Source of the DNA: Streptomyces sp. CB01373
GTDB lineage: Bacteria; Actinomycetota; Actinomycetes; Streptomycetales; Streptomycetaceae
Assembly (NCBI RefSeq): GCF_002803075.1
Contig: NZ_NNBK01000003.1
Coordinates: 310,001 to 374,000, forward strand
Direction of reading: 5' to 3'
DNA length: 64,000 bases
Position 1 is the stretch's first letter. Each line of letters begins with the position of its first letter. Below the pieces are notes generated by a model. That model had not been told where the DNA came from and made no database searches. It saw only the letters and a list, made by a program, of their open reading frames with translations. The position numbers were made by a program, and so were the translations under genes. This document shows, piece by piece, positions 1 to 9,413 of this stretch.

Positions 1-2845
1 CGGACAGTTCGGTCAGAGCGGCCTCACCGGAGCCGACCACGGCGTCGGCGAGCGCGCGCTTGGATTCGAGAAGCTTCGCCACCTTGTCCTCCACGGTCCC
101 CTCCGCAAGGAGTTTGTGGACCTGTACGGGCTTGTCCTGGCCGATGCGGTAGGCACGGTCGGTGGCCTGGTCCTCGACGGCCGGGTTCCACCAGCGGTCG
201 TAGTGCACGACATGGGTGGCCCGTGTGAGGTTGAGGCCGGTGCCCGCGGCCTTCAGGGAGAGCAGGAACACCGGCACCTCGCCGCGCTGGAAGCGGTCCA
301 CCATCTCCTCGCGCGCGGTGACGGGGGTGCCGCCGTGCAGGAAGAGGGTGGGGACGCCTCGTTCGGCGAGATGCTTCTCCAGGAGGGTCGCCATCTGTTT
401 GTACTGGGTGAAGACCAGCACCGACTCGCCTTCGGCGGTGATGGTGTCGATCAGTTCGTCGAGCAGCTCCAGTTTGCCGGAGCGGCCGTGCAACGGTGTG
501 GACTGGCGCAGGCTGTGCTCTTTCAGGAACTGGGCGGGGTGGTTGCAGATCTGCTTGAGCGCGGTGAGGAGCTTCAGGATCAGGCCGCGGCGGGCGATGC
601 CCTCGGCTTCGGCGATCTTCGCCATGGTTTCGCGGACGACCGCCTCGTACAGGCTTGCCTGCTCGGCGGTCAGCGGCACGACGCGGTCGGTCTCGGTCTT
701 GGCGGGCAGTTCGGGCGCGATGCCCGGGTCGGACTTCCTGCGGCGCAGCAGGAACGGGCGGACGAGCCGGGACAGCCGTTCGGCGGCCTGCGGGTCCTCG
801 CCCGACTCGATCGCGCGGGCGTGCCGGTCGCGGAAGGCGGTGAGCGGGCCGAGGAGTCCGGGGGTGGTCCAGTCGAGGAGCGCCCACAGCTCGGAGAGGT
901 TGTTCTCCACGGGGGTGCCGGTGAGGGCGACGCGGGCGCGGGCGGGCAGGGCGCGCAGTTCGCGGGCGGTGACGGCGTAGGGGTTCTTGATGTGCTGGGC
1001 CTCGTCGGCGGCGATCAGCGACCAGGTGTTCTCGGTGAGGGTCTCCCGGTCGCGGCGCAGGACGCCGTAGGTGACCAGGACGATCTCGTCGTCGGCGAGG
1101 TCCTTCAGGTGGCGGTCGCCGCCGTGGTAGCGGCGCACGGGGGTGGACGGTGCGAACCTGGCTGCCTCGCGCTGCCAGTTGCCGAGCAGTGAGGTGGGGC
1201 AGACGACGAGCGTGGGGCCCGCGGTGGCGGGTTGGGTTTGGCGGTGCAGGTGCAGAGCGAGCAGGGTGATGGTCTTGCCCAGGCCCATGTCGTCGGCGAG
1301 GCAGCCGCCGAGGCCGAGTTCGCACATCTCTGCCAGCCAGGCGAGGCCCCGCTTCTGGTAGTCGCGCAAGGCGGCTTTGAGTGCGGCGGGCTGGGCGGCG
1401 GGGGTGCGGGATTCGGGGTCGCGGATGCGGGCGACGAGGTCGGCGAGCGCCCCGACCGGTGCGCAGCGAAGAGTCTCCCCGTCCCGCTCCACCTCGCCGG
1501 TCAGCGCGGCGCCCAGTGCCTCGATGGGCGTGAGCGGTGCCATCCGGCGGCGCCTGGCGCGGGCGACCAGCTTCGGGTCGGCGACCACCCACTGGTCGCG
1601 CAGCCGGACGAGGGGGCGGCGCGCCTCGGCGAGGGCGTCCATCTCGGCCTCGGTGAGCGGGTCGTTGCCCAGCGAGAGCTGCCAGCGGAAGTCGAGGAGG
1701 GTGTCGGCGTCGAGCATGCCGGCCGCGCTGGAGCCAGGCGCGGTGCGTTGCCCGATCTCCGCGGTCGCGGTGAGTGCCTTGACCAGCTCGCGGGGCCAGT
1801 GCACGTCGACACCGGCCCCGCGCAGTGACTCTGTGGCGTCGCCCAGCAGGTCGAGGGCCTCGTCGTCGGTCAGCCGCAGCTGCTCCGGAGCCGCGTCCTT
1901 CAGCAGCCGGTCGAGCGGTGGCCAGACGCGGGCGCCACGGCGTAGCGCGAGCAGCGTCTCGGTCTCGGCGCGCGGGCCGAGCAGCCGCTCCACTTCGGCT
2001 GGTTCGTTCCACAGCTGTGCGGCCTCCATGACAAGGGCCGGATCCGCCGCGGTGTGCAACTGCGGGACGGCCCGGAACTGCCGACGTCGCCCCTCGGGTA
2101 CGTCGACCCGCAGCGAGACCCTGACATCGGCGGTGAACGCGGCGGCAGTCTCCTCGGCCCACTCACGCAGGGCGGGCACGGCACGCGTCTCACGCCAGGC
2201 GTACGGCAAGGCGCCCATGGCGAGCGGAGCGGCCGGGGTACGGACCAGTTCGTCGGCGACCGCGTCGCAGAACCGGCGTACCAGCGCGGCCGGTTCGGCG
2301 ATCCTCAGCGGGACCGGGCCCGGCTCGGGCAGGCAGTGGGCGTGGGGCGGGAAGGCGGAGGCGAGGGCGTCGAGAGTCTGACGCTGGGCGGCGGTGAAGG
2401 GGCCCGCCTGCCAGGTGTCGTAGCCGGCGGGGGTGAGGGCCGGGTGAAGGCGGCCGTCGGCGAGCAGCCGCAGCGCGAAGCGGGAGGCGGCCTGCCAGGC
2501 GGCGGCGGACGGATGCGGCGGCTGTGCACCGGACAGCACGTCAACGGCCAGGGCGACGGGCAGCGCGTAACCCTCCACCCTCCGCCGTCCGACCGAGCGG
2601 CCGTGCGGGAGTACCAGTTCCGCTGCCTCGGCCTCGACGCCCACGGGCGCCAGGCCGTCGGCGGCGGTCGCCCCGGCGGGCTGCCAGAGCAACAGACGGC
2701 CGAGGCGGGCAGGCTCGCCGGGGAGGAACACCGTCGCCCAGCCGCCGTCGAGCAGACTCCGGGCCCAGGCGGCCGACTCCGGTGCGGCCAACGGCGGCAC
2801 GCTTCTCGTGTCCGTGCCCTGCTCCCGTACGAGGACTCGTGCCAC
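1..2845 (-). CDS. SNF2-family DNA/RNA helicase (C-terminus beyond window)
   Basis: SWI2/SNF2 ATPase that probably moves along double-stranded DNA, with roles in DNA repair or remodelling. About 948 residues are visible and the stop lies beyond the window. Reading along the protein: a SNF2-associated DUF3670-like domain (motif DFRWQLSLGNDPLTE, about residue 390), Walker A DDMGLGKTITLL (about 515), the DEAQHIKNP motif II (about 614), LTGTPVENNLSELW, then the helicase C half with FTQYKQMATLLEKHL, AAGTGLNLTRA and motif VI DRAYRIGQDKPV (about 900). Family members in Streptomyces are usually 950-980 residues, so only the extreme C-terminus is missing. I chose GTG at 2845 because reading is open and a GGTGAGG lies 9 nt upstream; GTG 2860 is an alternative. 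It follows the pRiA4b-like gene by 72 bp on the same strand, so co-transcription is likely. Confidence 0.9.
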   Translation of the reverse strand, partial: MARVLVREQGTDTRSVPPLAAPESAAWARSLLDGGWATVFLPGEPARLGRLLLWQPAGATAADGLAPVGVEAEAAELVLPHGRSVGRRRVEGYALPVALAVDVLSGAQPPHPSAAAWQAASRFALRLLADGRLHPALTPAGYDTWQAGPFTAAQRQTLDALASAFPPHAHCLPEPGPVPLRIAEPAALVRRFCDAVADELVRTPAAPLAMGALPYAWRETRAVPALREWAEETAAAFTADVRVSLRVDVPEGRRRQFRAVPQLHTAADPALVMEAAQLWNEPAEVERLLGPRAETETLLALRRGARVWPPLDRLLKDAAPEQLRLTDDEALDLLGDATESLRGAGVDVHWPRELVKALTATAEIGQRTAPGSSAAGMLDADTLLDFRWQLSLGNDPLTEAEMDALAEARRPLVRLRDQWVVADPKLVARARRRRMAPLTPIEALGAALTGEVERDGETLRCAPVGALADLVARIRDPESRTPAAQPAALKAALRDYQKRGLAWLAEMCELGLGGCLADDMGLGKTITLLALHLHRQTQPATAGPTLVVCPTSLLGNWQREAARFAPSTPVRRYHGGDRHLKDLADDEIVLVTYGVLRRDRETLTENTWSLIAADEAQHIKNPYAVTARELRALPARARVALTGTPVENNLSELWALLDWTTPGLLGPLTAFRDRHARAIESGEDPQAAERLSRLVRPFLLRRRKSDPGIAPELPAKTETDRVVPLTAEQASLYEAVVRETMAKIAEAEGIARRGLILKLLTALKQICNHPAQFLKEHSLRQSTPLHGRSGKLELLDELIDTITAEGESVLVFTQYKQMATLLEKHLAERGVPTLFLHGGTPVTAREEMVDRFQRGEVPVFLLSLKAAGTGLNLTRATHVVHYDRWWNPAVEDQATDRAYRIGQDKPVQVHKLLAEGTVEDKVAKLLESKRALADAVVGSGEAALTELS

Positions 2846-2917
2846 TCTCTTTCGCCTCACCGTCGTCCAAGCGGTCTTCGCCGCGCCTTCGTCCACCAGC
2901 AGGTTCCGCCCCTGCTG

Positions 2918-5161
2918 TCACTGGCGGGAGTGGGCCTTGTTCGCCGCGGTACGCATGCGTTTGGCCAGCCGCCTGTCGACTCCGCGCAGGCCCTCTCCCA
3001 GTTCGGCGAGCACTTGGGCGGTGGCCGGGTGTTCCACTCGCCACAGCTCGTCCACTCGCTGTTCCAGCGCCTCCGGTCCCGTGTTCCAGTTTTCCAGGAA
3101 GCCGCGGACCAACTCCTCGCTCTCCCCAGCACCGGCGAGCGGCGACAGTCCGTCGATGAGCAGCCACAATCCGGCTTCCTCCGCCCGCGCCGGGTCCACG
3201 TGCGCTTCTGCCCCGGGGTGTGCGCCCAGGGTCGCGGTGGCCACCTGGCGGCACCCCTCGACGTCGGAGTCCGCTGCCTTGCGCAGCACGCGCAGTGCGC
3301 GGGGGTCGTCGAGGTCGCCCAGCACCAGTTGGGCCATGGCTCGCTTCGCCGCGGCCTCGGGGCCGTCTCCCGCGCAGGCGTCGAGCAGCCCTACCGCGGC
3401 ATCCGCCGCAGAGCGGTGTTCCAGCCACCCTTCGACCTCCCGGCGCATCTCCTCGGCCGAGTAGCCCAGGAGCCCTTGGAGCAGAGCGGCGGCGTCCGCC
3501 TCGGCGTACTCACCGAGCAGCGGCGCGGGCACACCGCACTCCATCAGGTGGGCGCGTAGCCCGTAGCGGCCGAGCGGGGTGAGTCGCATGCGGTCCCCGC
3601 GCCGGTCGTCCCACGACCGGTCCGACGCCGCCGACGAGGTTCCCGATCCGCCGCCCAGCTCCTGTCCGCCCATGGCGTTCAGGAGCGTGCGCAGAGCCAA
3701 CTCCGGCGAAGCGTCGCCGTCACCGGGCTCGTACTCCACCGCGCCCAAGAGGGCGAGACCGTCCCCGAGCTCCCGGAAGGACGCCGCGAACAGCGCCTGG
3801 AAGAGTTCGAACTCCGGCCCGTTCGCGCCCACCTCACGGGACTTCGCACGCAGGTCGCCGGCATCCACCCAGGTGTCGTCCGGAGCGTCGTACAGCAACC
3901 CGACCAGTGAGCCGGCGATCTCGGCCGTCAGCTCGCCCAGCTCACCGTGCCACCCGTCCAGCACCCCCGTCTCACCGATCTCCTCCAGCAGATCGCCCAT
4001 TGTGGTGGCCCAGAACTCCAGAAGGTCCTCGTCGGCGAAGTCAGTTGTCGCGCCGCCCCGCGCGCGGCCTCCGCCGATCGTGATCATCCCGCCGTCCACG
4101 GCGAGCCACCACGGATCATCGAGAACGGCCGCGTCCTTGGCGCTGCGCAGCGATTTCAGCGCACGAGCCCGCGCGACGGCATCGGCATACGGCGAGTCGT
4201 CGCCGGCCAGCTTCCACAGCTGGAGCTCCTCGACGGCCTCACGGGCAAGCACAGGCCGCAGCACCCGGCCGGCGGTGACCTGCCGTCCCTCGCGGCACCA
4301 GGCGGCGAGCCGCAGCGCCGCGTCGAAGAGCGGAGCAACTCGCACGGCAGCGAGAAGCTCCTCCCGCGGAGCCAGGGTCACCGGGCGCAGCACAGGCACA
4401 TCCCCGTCCGGTGCGCCGACTCCGACATCGAACGGATCGCCCGCCCGGCACTGCCCGCAGGTGCACAACGCCACGTCCTCGGCGGTCAGCCGACGGACAC
4501 CGCCGCGCCCGGCCCGCTCACCGTTCGGCAGCTCCGCCGCGCCGAACACCGTGTCCGGCGTCAACTGGGCCAGCCGCGCGGTGATCCCGTCCCGGTCGAA
4601 GGCCGCCGGATCGTAACCCGCCACCCGCAGCTCGGCGACAAGCTCACCGTACGGGCCATCCCCGGCCCCGTCCGCGGTGTCGAGGCATTCCAGCACCTCG
4701 GCCAGCCCCCACACGCCGCCGATGTCCTCGGCCGGGACATCGGCGCGACGCCCGCCGACGCAGCGCACCGTCCGCTCCGCGCCGACCGGACACGGCAGAG
4801 TCCTCTCCAGCGTGATCCCGTGCTCCCAGTCCTCGCCGAAGTCGTAGACGTAACGCAGCCGTGCCCCCTCCGCGGCCAGCACGTCGCCGAGCGCGGTGGC
4901 GGCCTCGTCGCCGACGCCGTGACCGACGTCGGGAGCGATGTCGATGAGTCGGGCCGCATCGCCGTACTCCCGGCCGAACTCGTCGGTGAAAAGGTGCAGA
5001 TGGCCACCATGCCATCCGAAGGCGACCTGGATGGCGTCGTGCAACGTCCCGAGCGAGGTGTCGGACGGCAGTACCAGGCGCCGCCACAGGGGTGGTCTCG
5101 TGCCGTGCAGCACGATCTTCAGCTGGAGATCGGACGGGGCCGTCTTCCCGTCTCGCCGCAT
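2918..5161 (-). CDS. pRiA4b ORF-3-like (PF07929) protein with long C-terminal extension
   Basis: 747 residues. The N-terminal 190 residues carry the plasmid pRiA4b ORF-3 fold, seen in LQLKIVLHGTRPPLWRRLVL followed by the TLHDAIQVAFGWHGGHLHLF stretch. The biochemical role of this family is not established. A cysteine pair (CTCGQC, about residue 230) follows, then an acidic alpha-helical middle part and a C-terminal region with HEAT-like repeats (DLDDPRALRVLRKAADSD). Stand-alone pRiA4b proteins are about 180-200 residues, so most of this protein is extension. I chose ATG 5161 because GGGAG lies 6 nt upstream and homology begins just after it; the frame stays open to 5371. It is followed within 72 bp by the SNF2 helicase gene, the only functional hint. 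Confidence 0.85.
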   Translation of the reverse strand: MRRDGKTAPSDLQLKIVLHGTRPPLWRRLVLPSDTSLGTLHDAIQVAFGWHGGHLHLFTDEFGREYGDAARLIDIAPDVGHGVGDEAATALGDVLAAEGARLRYVYDFGEDWEHGITLERTLPCPVGAERTVRCVGGRRADVPAEDIGGVWGLAEVLECLDTADGAGDGPYGELVAELRVAGYDPAAFDRDGITARLAQLTPDTVFGAAELPNGERAGRGGVRRLTAEDVALCTCGQCRAGDPFDVGVGAPDGDVPVLRPVTLAPREELLAAVRVAPLFDAALRLAAWCREGRQVTAGRVLRPVLAREAVEELQLWKLAGDDSPYADAVARARALKSLRSAKDAAVLDDPWWLAVDGGMITIGGGRARGGATTDFADEDLLEFWATTMGDLLEEIGETGVLDGWHGELGELTAEIAGSLVGLLYDAPDDTWVDAGDLRAKSREVGANGPEFELFQALFAASFRELGDGLALLGAVEYEPGDGDASPELALRTLLNAMGGQELGGGSGTSSAASDRSWDDRRGDRMRLTPLGRYGLRAHLMECGVPAPLLGEYAEADAAALLQGLLGYSAEEMRREVEGWLEHRSAADAAVGLLDACAGDGPEAAAKRAMAQLVLGDLDDPRALRVLRKAADSDVEGCRQVATATLGAHPGAEAHVDPARAEEAGLWLLIDGLSPLAGAGESEELVRGFLENWNTGPEALEQRVDELWRVEHPATAQVLAELGEGLRGVDRRLAKRMRTAANKAHSRQ

Positions 5162-5453
5162 CTGCTGCTCCCACCGTATCGGGACCACTCGAACGGCCCC
5201 ATCATGGTGCTGTCGGTGGGCCCAGCCCAAACCCGGTTGTGGCGGCCACCGTCCATCTGGGCACATTTGGCCTCGACGCCGCCCGCAGCGGATATCCTGC
5301 TCCCTCAGGATCTTCGCGGGCAGCGCAGGCGCTCGGGAGCCCACGGCCCCGCCGGCCACAGTCCTCGACATGTGCAGACGCAGCGTGACTGCTCAACGGG
5401 GAGCGGGCGGTGATCGAGGCCGACAGCGCAGGCGACCTGTTCACCTCCTCCTG

Positions 5454-7742
5454 CTATTGGAAATCAGCCTCGGCACTCGCAGCCATTACCTGCGCTTGCC
5501 ACGAGCCGGACCGCTCGGCCAGGTCTGCCAGACGCTGAACGCTGCCTTCCCATGCCGCACGGTATGCATCATCGTGGGTGGTAAGGCGCCGGTATGCCCC
5601 GGCCGCCACGAAGCAGGCTCCCGCGGCAGCCGCCGGGTCAGGCTCGTACGCACCTGCCGTTTCGACCAGTTGTTCCTCGATCGCGCACATCCACGCTGCG
5701 AGAGACTCCAACTGACCGACCGTCACACCCTCCAGCTCCAGCGCGAAGGACGCCCAGCGCAGGCACTCCGCGAGGTCCCCTCGTACGTTCAGGTACAGGT
5801 CGCACAGCCGGAACACGGCATCGGGGTGGCCGGCCCCCGCGGCACGGGTCAACCACACGACAGCGGCTTCGACGTCGTGCCGCCCCCAGTGGAGCAGCCC
5901 GAGGTGGTACGCGGCGTGGACCTCACCTGACGCGGCGGTCGCTTCGGTTCGGTGGGTGCTCGCCGCATCGGGCCCCGACGTCCGCGTGACCCCCTGTCCC
6001 GGCGTGCCCAAACGTTCGGCGGCACGCTCCAACAACTGCTCCCCTTCCTCGACTTGCCCTTCACCCATGAGCAGCAACCCCAGATAGAAGGTTCCATCCG
6101 CACTGCCCGCGTCGGCTGCCTTGCGCCACCATCGCTTCGCCCCTGTTTGATCGCCGGTTTCGTGGCAGCGGAAGCCGACGTGCACGGCCGCCTGTATGTC
6201 ACCCGCCTCGGCGGCCCGTGTGAACAGTTCCTCGGCCTCGAGCAGTCTGCCCTGCCGTTCGTAGAGGACCGCGAGGTTGTGATCTGCGTTCGGAGCGCCC
6301 TGCTTGCCGGCGAGCCGCCACAGTGCCTCGGCCTGTGCCTCGTCCCCTCGCTGCGACATCAGGACGCCAAGACCCACAGCCGCCGCCCAGTCACCGACGT
6401 CCATCGCCCGGCGGTACCAGTGCTCGGCTGTGTCGATATCGCCGCGCAGCAGGGCGAGCATGCCGAGGTTGTTGTACGCGGCGGGGACACGGCGGGCTGC
6501 AGCCTTCTCGTACCAGAGCACCGCACCGTCGTGGTCTCCTCGGTCCTGTGACAGCCTTCCCAGCAGATAGGCGGCCTGCCCGCTGCCTGCCTCAGCCGCC
6601 GCCCGGTAGGCCTCGGCGGCACCCTGAAGGTCTCCGGCACGCGCCAGGCCGGCGGCGCGCCGGATGGCCTCTGCGGCGTCGGGCGGCTCCCGGTCCGGGT
6701 CAGGCCGCGACGGCATCGACATCAATCCCTCGCCGTCCTGCGAGGTGTGGCCGGTCAGGTCGAAGAACCGCTCCGCCGTCGATTCGGCGGCCCGCTGTCT
6801 GTCCGGGTCCCCTGGGTCGTAGTGGTCGGGGTAGAGCTTGTGCACGGGCTGGGGCACCGGTGCGGCGTGAGGGCTGAAGAGTGAGAAGCCCGTAGAGGCG
6901 GTGACCGTGAGTTCCCACCAGGGCCGCCAGATGTGCCCCGCACAATCGATCTCCGCCGTCAGCCGCCACCGCACCCACCGCCCGTCCTGCGTCACGGGTG
7001 CGCAGGTGAGGGTGGCACTCCCACCTGGGGCGACGGTCAGCGGCAGAACGGGATCCGCGCCGAGTTCCGCCAGCTCGGTGACGGGTGAGCGGTCCAGGAA
7101 GATCGCGACATCGGGACTGAGCAGGCGCCGGTATGCCCGGACCGCGCGCTGGGCGGACTCCAGCAGGTCGGAGCTCATGGCTATGTCAGGCATCCGCGAC
7201 CGGGCTAACGAGGAGCCGTCGGCCAGCAGGGGCAGACGGTCCGTCACCTCCGCCCGCAGTGACCGCAGAACGATCTCGTCTTCCCCCGTGGCGGTCAGGG
7301 AGACAAGCAGGTTGTGCCCGGTAAGCGGGATGTTGACCGCCTCGGAGTTACCCAGCAGCCCCGGCGAGGCGATGTGCATGAGCTGACTGTGCACGGCTGC
7401 CCGCACCACGAACGGGGTGTCGTCCGGCAGCCCTTGTACGGGTACGGGGCGGATGGGGCGTGTCATGTCGTAGACGGCCTTTACCGAGCCGGGATCCCGT
7501 TCGGGTGCGCCCTCCGTTTCCGGGAGTTCCTTCGCCCGGCGGACGGGGTCCGTCGCCGGGCCGGCTCGCCGCTGCCGGTGTCGCACCATCGCCACGAGCG
7601 CGGAAAGAGCTGATACGGCGGTCACCGAGAGGTAGGGCCCCCATGCGTGCACCCCCGTTGCGGCGAGGACGGCGCCGCCGACCACTGCGGGCAGTGCCGC
7701 GCCCAGGACGACAGTGCCGGCACGGCGCCAGGCCTTGGCCAT
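5454..7742 (-). CDS. Membrane-anchored TPR/Sel1-repeat protein
   Basis: 762 residues. Two hydrophobic segments near the N-terminus (TVVLGAALPAVVGGAVLAA and LSVTAVSALSALVAMV) anchor it in the membrane. A middle domain of about 250 residues shares no family I recognise. From about residue 370 to 600 run at least six TPR/Sel1-type repeats (for example AAYNNLGMLALLRGDIDTAE and AEALWRLAGKQGAPNADHNL), usually protein-binding platforms. The ATG overlaps the stop of the upstream gene as TGATG, so the two are translationally coupled and probably act together at the membrane. The middle domain resembles the bulk of the upstream protein in composition, with a short-side-chain beta-rich look. Function unknown. 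Confidence 0.85.
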   Translation of the reverse strand: MAKAWRRAGTVVLGAALPAVVGGAVLAATGVHAWGPYLSVTAVSALSALVAMVRHRQRRAGPATDPVRRAKELPETEGAPERDPGSVKAVYDMTRPIRPVPVQGLPDDTPFVVRAAVHSQLMHIASPGLLGNSEAVNIPLTGHNLLVSLTATGEDEIVLRSLRAEVTDRLPLLADGSSLARSRMPDIAMSSDLLESAQRAVRAYRRLLSPDVAIFLDRSPVTELAELGADPVLPLTVAPGGSATLTCAPVTQDGRWVRWRLTAEIDCAGHIWRPWWELTVTASTGFSLFSPHAAPVPQPVHKLYPDHYDPGDPDRQRAAESTAERFFDLTGHTSQDGEGLMSMPSRPDPDREPPDAAEAIRRAAGLARAGDLQGAAEAYRAAAEAGSGQAAYLLGRLSQDRGDHDGAVLWYEKAAARRVPAAYNNLGMLALLRGDIDTAEHWYRRAMDVGDWAAAVGLGVLMSQRGDEAQAEALWRLAGKQGAPNADHNLAVLYERQGRLLEAEELFTRAAEAGDIQAAVHVGFRCHETGDQTGAKRWWRKAADAGSADGTFYLGLLLMGEGQVEEGEQLLERAAERLGTPGQGVTRTSGPDAASTHRTEATAASGEVHAAYHLGLLHWGRHDVEAAVVWLTRAAGAGHPDAVFRLCDLYLNVRGDLAECLRWASFALELEGVTVGQLESLAAWMCAIEEQLVETAGAYEPDPAAAAGACFVAAGAYRRLTTHDDAYRAAWEGSVQRLADLAERSGSWQAQVMAASAEADFQ

Positions 7743-8431
7743 CAGACACCGCCCAGCTGACGTCCGGCAGTACGGAACGCGTGACCCTGGAGGTCGACGC
7801 GGGTACTGCCCCGGCGGCCCGCGGACGTCCAGTCCAACCACAGCACCCACTGCACGAGGGCGCGCTCGGTGCTGACGAGGAGGTCGAAGATCTCGGACTC
7901 GTCCGCGGCGATTCGGTAAGGGAAGTCGCTTTCGCCCAAGGCGCGCACCTCCGGCGGGTCGGCGTCGAGGGAAGCCTCGAAATGCCGCACCGGAACTTCG
8001 GCCGCGTGTCTGGTGAGATTCCCCGGGAACTCTTCGCGGGACAGGACCTCCGCACGCACTCCCATCAGCACCACGGCCGAAGGCCCCATCGAGGTCACGA
8101 CGATCCGGACAGTATGCCCGGCGGCCGGGACGTCGACGACGCGGTCGCCGAGGTCGAGTGTGACGTAGTCGTGGTTCCTGATCTCTGCGGTGACGGCGAG
8201 TGGGGGACTCTCTGTCAGCTCCCTCCTGGCCCTACGCCGGGCCAGGGTGCCCTGGAGATGTCTGGGTGCTTCCTGACTGAGGTACGCGGCCGCGGCAGCC
8301 GCTGACACACCGGCCCCCCAGGCCAGCGTCTGCCCCGGTTGCCACAGCAGCGCGAGGCCTGCGACCGTGGCCACTCCTCCGCCGGCCCCGCCCCACACAA
8401 GGACGCGACGTCGCCTGTCGGCTCTCGGCAT
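7742..8431 (-). CDS. Small two-TM membrane protein coupled to TPR protein
   Basis: 229 residues. It starts with a basic cytoplasmic tip (MPRADRRRRVLVWGG) and two hydrophobic helices (GVATVAGLALLW and WGAGVSAAAAAAYL), followed by about 165 soluble residues of beta-type character (AVTAEIRNHDYVTLDLGDRV). I know no named family. GGGGGA lies 4 nt before the ATG. Its stop codon overlaps the start of the TPR protein gene by one base (TGATG), predicting coupled expression. Partner of the downstream gene by context only. Confidence 0.8.
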   Translation of the reverse strand: MPRADRRRRVLVWGGAGGGVATVAGLALLWQPGQTLAWGAGVSAAAAAAYLSQEAPRHLQGTLARRRARRELTESPPLAVTAEIRNHDYVTLDLGDRVVDVPAAGHTVRIVVTSMGPSAVVLMGVRAEVLSREEFPGNLTRHAAEVPVRHFEASLDADPPEVRALGESDFPYRIAADESEIFDLLVSTERALVQWVLWLDWTSAGRRGSTRVDLQGHAFRTAGRQLGGV

Positions 8432-8508
8432 ATGTCCCCCGTTTCACCCACCGGACCCGCCGGCCTCCGGCTCGCTCCGTTCCGGGCCCCATGTCCTGAA
8501 TCGACCAT

Positions 8509-9391
8509 ATGGTCAACTACCCCGCCGGCAAGCCCGGTTACCGCATGCGCGCCAACCGCTCTCCCGTCTCATCGACAACACCGCACATCTGCCAACCCGG
8601 CTGGATCCGCTTCGCCGGCGGCGGGACGGCAACTACCTCGCGGTCGACATGGACCCCGCCCGCAACGGGCTGCCCGGTCAGGTCATCGCCTCGGGCCGCG
8701 ACTACGACGAAGGGCCCGTGTACGTCGCCGACTCCCTCACCTCTCTGCTCCAAGAGCACCTGGAACTGCTGGAGAAGGGGTCCTACGAGGGGTACGCCGA
8801 CTACATATCCCCGCGTCGGCCCGGCTGCGACAGCGGCACACAGCAGATCATCGGCGCCATCCCCGAAGAGGTCCCGCCCACCCTCCAGGCCATCCACGTC
8901 AACGACGCCACCGGCATCGTCGACCTCGGCCCGCTGACCGCCGCCCCCGGTTTGCGCCGCGTGCACCTCAACCGCTGCACCACCGCCGACCTGACGCCCC
9001 TGCGCGGCCTGCCGGTCGAGTCGCTCCGCGTCGCCCTCACCGGCGGTGACCTCAGCCCGCTGGCGGGCCACCCCCACCTTGCGTCGCTCGACCTGAAGAC
9101 CACCGCCCCGGTCGACCTCACGCCGCTGCGTAGCGTCCCCCACCTGCACGGTCTCGACCTCACGGGCGCCGGGACAACCGACCTGACCGTCCTCGCCGAC
9201 CTCGCGGACCTTCGCTATCTCAGCCTCGGCCGGCAGCAGTGGGCTGCGCCGCTCGACCACGGCAAGGTTCCGCCGCGCTGGCCGCCGTCGGCCTTGTCGG
9301 GGACGACGTCACCTTCGACGACGCCATCCCCTTGGCCTCGCGTGTCGGCCTGGACACCGGCGACGTTCTCCGCGTCGCCGGCAGTCTCTGA
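8509..9391 (+). pseudogene. Frameshifted SMI1/KNR4 + leucine-rich repeat protein
   Basis: Three consecutive reading frames together encode one recognisable product. Frame one (8509 to about 8623) ends in CQPGWIRFAGGG. Frame two (about 8624 to 9275) continues DGNYLAVDMDPARNGLPGQV, the SMI1/KNR4 signature, then leucine-rich-type repeats (PLRGLPVESLRVALTGGDLS). Frame three (from about 9275) gives ALAAVGLVGDDVTFDD and stops at 9391. Each junction is explained by one missing base in a G/C run (GGCGGCGGG|AC near 8625 and CCGCCG|CGC near 9275). The first half of the SMI1 domain is also missing upstream, so the gene is 5-prime truncated as well. SMI1/KNR4 proteins often act as immunity proteins to secreted toxins, but no toxin partner is seen here. 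Two deletions in G runs could also be sequencing errors. Confidence 0.7.
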
Positions 9392-9413
9392 GGAGTACAG
9401 GAGGCGGCACGGC

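Noticed and set aside
24..2162. A 712-codon minus-strand frame over the helicase
   Set aside because: Arg/Pro/Ala-rich shadow of the SNF2 gene, which reads in another minus-strand frame with all helicase motifs.
5202..5444. 80-codon minus-strand frame beginning at a GTG next to AGGAGGAGG
   Set aside because: The purine block touches the GTG with no spacing, and the product is compositional noise.
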